Source: Triatoma infestans (Eukaryota > Arthropoda > Insecta > Hemiptera > Reduviidae). Taken from it: DNA of 64,000 nucleotides. Under the pieces are notes generated by a model that saw nothing but the letters and a program-made list of their open reading frames with translations, searched no databases and was not told the DNA's origin. Shown piece after piece: positions 42,501 through 45,500 of this stretch; the first letter of the stretch is position 1; each line of letters begins with the position of its first letter. Made by a program: the position numbers and the translations under genes. Location of the stretch: contig JAAEAF010000392.1 in NCBI GenBank assembly GCA_011037195.1, forward strand, positions 186,001 through 250,000, written 5' to 3'.

Positions 42501-45500
42501 TAGAGTAACGATTGATGGATTGGTGATTAGGACCGACCGGCATCTGGATTTTTTGAAATCAGTATCACTCAAGATAGAAGGAGGGAAAATTGTCAGTTGG
42601 AATGAGGATGTAGTGGGGCGTTGCATTCCAATCGCCAGTCTGGCGTAAATTGCTAGGATCTTTTCCGAAACGTCTGACTTCGGAGATAACAATAACTGTG
42701 TCGTTTTAAAACGTTTCACAGAGAACTATGAAACTTTGCCTGAACAATGGAATGTTGCACTACCCAATTATGCAAACAAATATAAGAGAAGGGAGGTCTA
42801 AAAAAAAAAATCATTAGAAATATGTAAAGAAAGTAAACTTGATGTTGCGTAACAGCTGAGGACAAAAATAAACACGCTACATTCAAATTTTCGCAGAAAG
42901 TTAAATAATATAAATGTATCAAAGAAGACGGGGAATCCATCATAAGACGTTTGCAAGCCATCAATGCTGAACGATTTCTTTGGGAATACTGAATTTCTCC
43001 ATTAAATTCTGAAGTTTCTTGCATCCGGAAAGTCTTAAGAAAGTGAACTTAAGCTCATACAACCTAATTTAAGTCTATAGTAAAAAAGCAAAGTTTAAGT
43101 GGGAATTACAAGCTTAGACCAAAAGAGTTTTTTTATCCAACTGCAAACTAAGATTCATTCTGCGTTTCTATTACTATAACTCAATATATTTATCTATGTA
43201 TCTTTTTCAAAGATTTATAATATGCACATTTCCACGAAAAAACAAGAATATAAAGACAAATTTTTAATTATTTACTCTCCGAAAATTCGTTTTATATTCT
43301 TTTTATAGTATTTCTAAATACTAAAAATTTAAAGTATAATTTAAAGCTACAAAAGAAGTTTTCAAAACTACTTAGTCTTTCCAAAAAGTATGTGAGATAT
43401 ATAGCTAAAAGATTCTAAAAAGGTCTAATTTAGCAGGCACCATGTTCCTTTACCTTCATCATCTGTCTTTATCTTTTTTCTAAGTTGATCCATTTTCGCA
43501 TCTCTTTCTTTCTCTTCTTTTCTCCTTTTCAATGTAAGAGTACCGAAGTTCGGCTTATTTTCAACTTCCTCTTCGTGGGTTTCACAAACAAGACTGTATT
43601 CATCATAATTCGTAATACCTTAAACAAAAATAGGAGACACACTGTATTTTCCATAATCAAAATAAATAAAGGGTCCATATCGATTTCTTTTTCATTTGGA
43701 GATGACTGGTGATCAGAAAATGTGTTTATCGAACAAAATCCTAATTATAGTATTGCGTACAATGGAAAGTCCCAAGTGAAAAGCTGGCTCAGTATGATAA
43801 AACTTTACGCTAACCTTTTTCTATACTTCTTTTTTAAGGTAATCACATTAAAAAAAAATATTCCATTTTAAAGAAGATAAAACTGTACAATTTTTGAATA
43901 ATTCATAAAATATATATACCTACCTATTTTTGTGCAGATTACAACCATAAGATTTGCTACCGGTTGACTGTCATCGACCAACATTGTTTTAACAGTTCCA
44001 TCTAACATTCTTACTCTCAGTTTTCGTAATTTCTTTCTGTATTCGAGCAGGTCCTGCATCACAATGAAACCAAGTGAATAATATAAAGTTTTATTGTGAT
44101 ATTTAAAAGAAAAAAAGTAGATCTTATATGTTCTGTTCCATAATACTTAACGTTATGAGTCATAAAGATCAATGTTTTCAATTTAAAATTACTACTTGGA
44201 ATAATTAAACTACGTCACCAATTCTGGTATTTTATCCGTCGTAGCAGGCATATTTATTTTGTTCCTGACCGGTTTCGGATTTTCATCCATCGTCAGAGTA
44301 TATCTACACATTTCGTGTAGAGTTCACTTCAAACGAAAGCATTGTGTCTGAAGTGAACTCTCTGCACGAAATGGACAGGAATACTCTTGACGATGGATGA
44401 AAATCCGAACAAAATAAATATGCATGCTACGACGGATAAAATATCAGATGTTATCTAGCATAGCGGATACATCCACATATTCAACGTGGCGAATTGTTTA
44501 AAATTCAGTAAACGAAGAAAAACCTAATTCTCCTGCAAGTACATTCTCTAGTTATGCATATTATCATCAAAAATTTTAAAGATTATGCTTTAAATAAATT
44601 ATATTTAGAATTTATCCAATTCATGATTGTTGAAAATTTTTGCGTGAAATCAAATAGCAACTTGTCAATAAGTAGGGAATTCGAGAAGTATATTAATAAA
44701 ACTTGTTTTCAGAGAGTGAGTTTAAACGCACTCAAGAGTATAAAATGATTTTACTCTGTGCAAATCTGTATTATCATGCTGTTTATTATATGGGGCGGAC
44801 GTCCGTCATCGGTTGATGACCACAAAAATGAGGTATAATATCACCGAAAAAATTTCTGATGTTTTCTAGCTCTGCGGACACGATCGGAACAACCCCCTGG
44901 TAGTTCGACGGATATCCATACTGAAAGCAGTTAAAGTGTTGTTTCTATATATTACAACATTAATTACATATATCCTGCATTGCACGCTCAACCATGTATG
45001 AAATTTTCACCCTATGCGTTGCTGAGACGAAGCTTAAAACGAAGTTCTATGAAGTCTATAAGCTTCTATTATAGACTGTGGGCTAGAAGACGGTACAAGT
45101 TTGTAGGATTCAAAAAACAGTTGGAGCTCTCTTTGGATTTGTTGCTTGAACTTTCAGGACCTAGCATTAACAAGGCTAGCGTTTTCCAGAGCTTTCACTG
45201 GTCCTGATTCTTTTAAAGGAAATGTAACTTATGGGCCAAAAACTCCCAGCACCATTTTTACTCAAATTTCGAAGCTTGAACCTCTTATTAACGTAGCAAA
45301 ATTACGACAGTCAGAAAAATTTGAATTTGAACTTCCATTGGAACTTTTCTCAAATAGAGAATATATTTGAGGAAATCTAGACATAGTGATATATAGAAAC
45401 AATGCTCCTTTTCTACACTGTTAACTGCTTTCTACTCATTAAATTGAAGTAGAAACTTAAATATTAAAGCAGTTTTGAATGCCAGACTAGAAGAATAGCA

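Noticed and set aside
41952..44053. Direct joining of exon 3 to exon 5
   Set aside because: The phases allow it, but about 50 F1 residues would be missing compared with other talins; exon 4 (43,454-43,618) supplies them in phase.
44980..45370. Two overlapping plus-strand open frames in talin intron 2
   Set aside because: They do not read like any protein I know, are antisense to talin and have no splice support.
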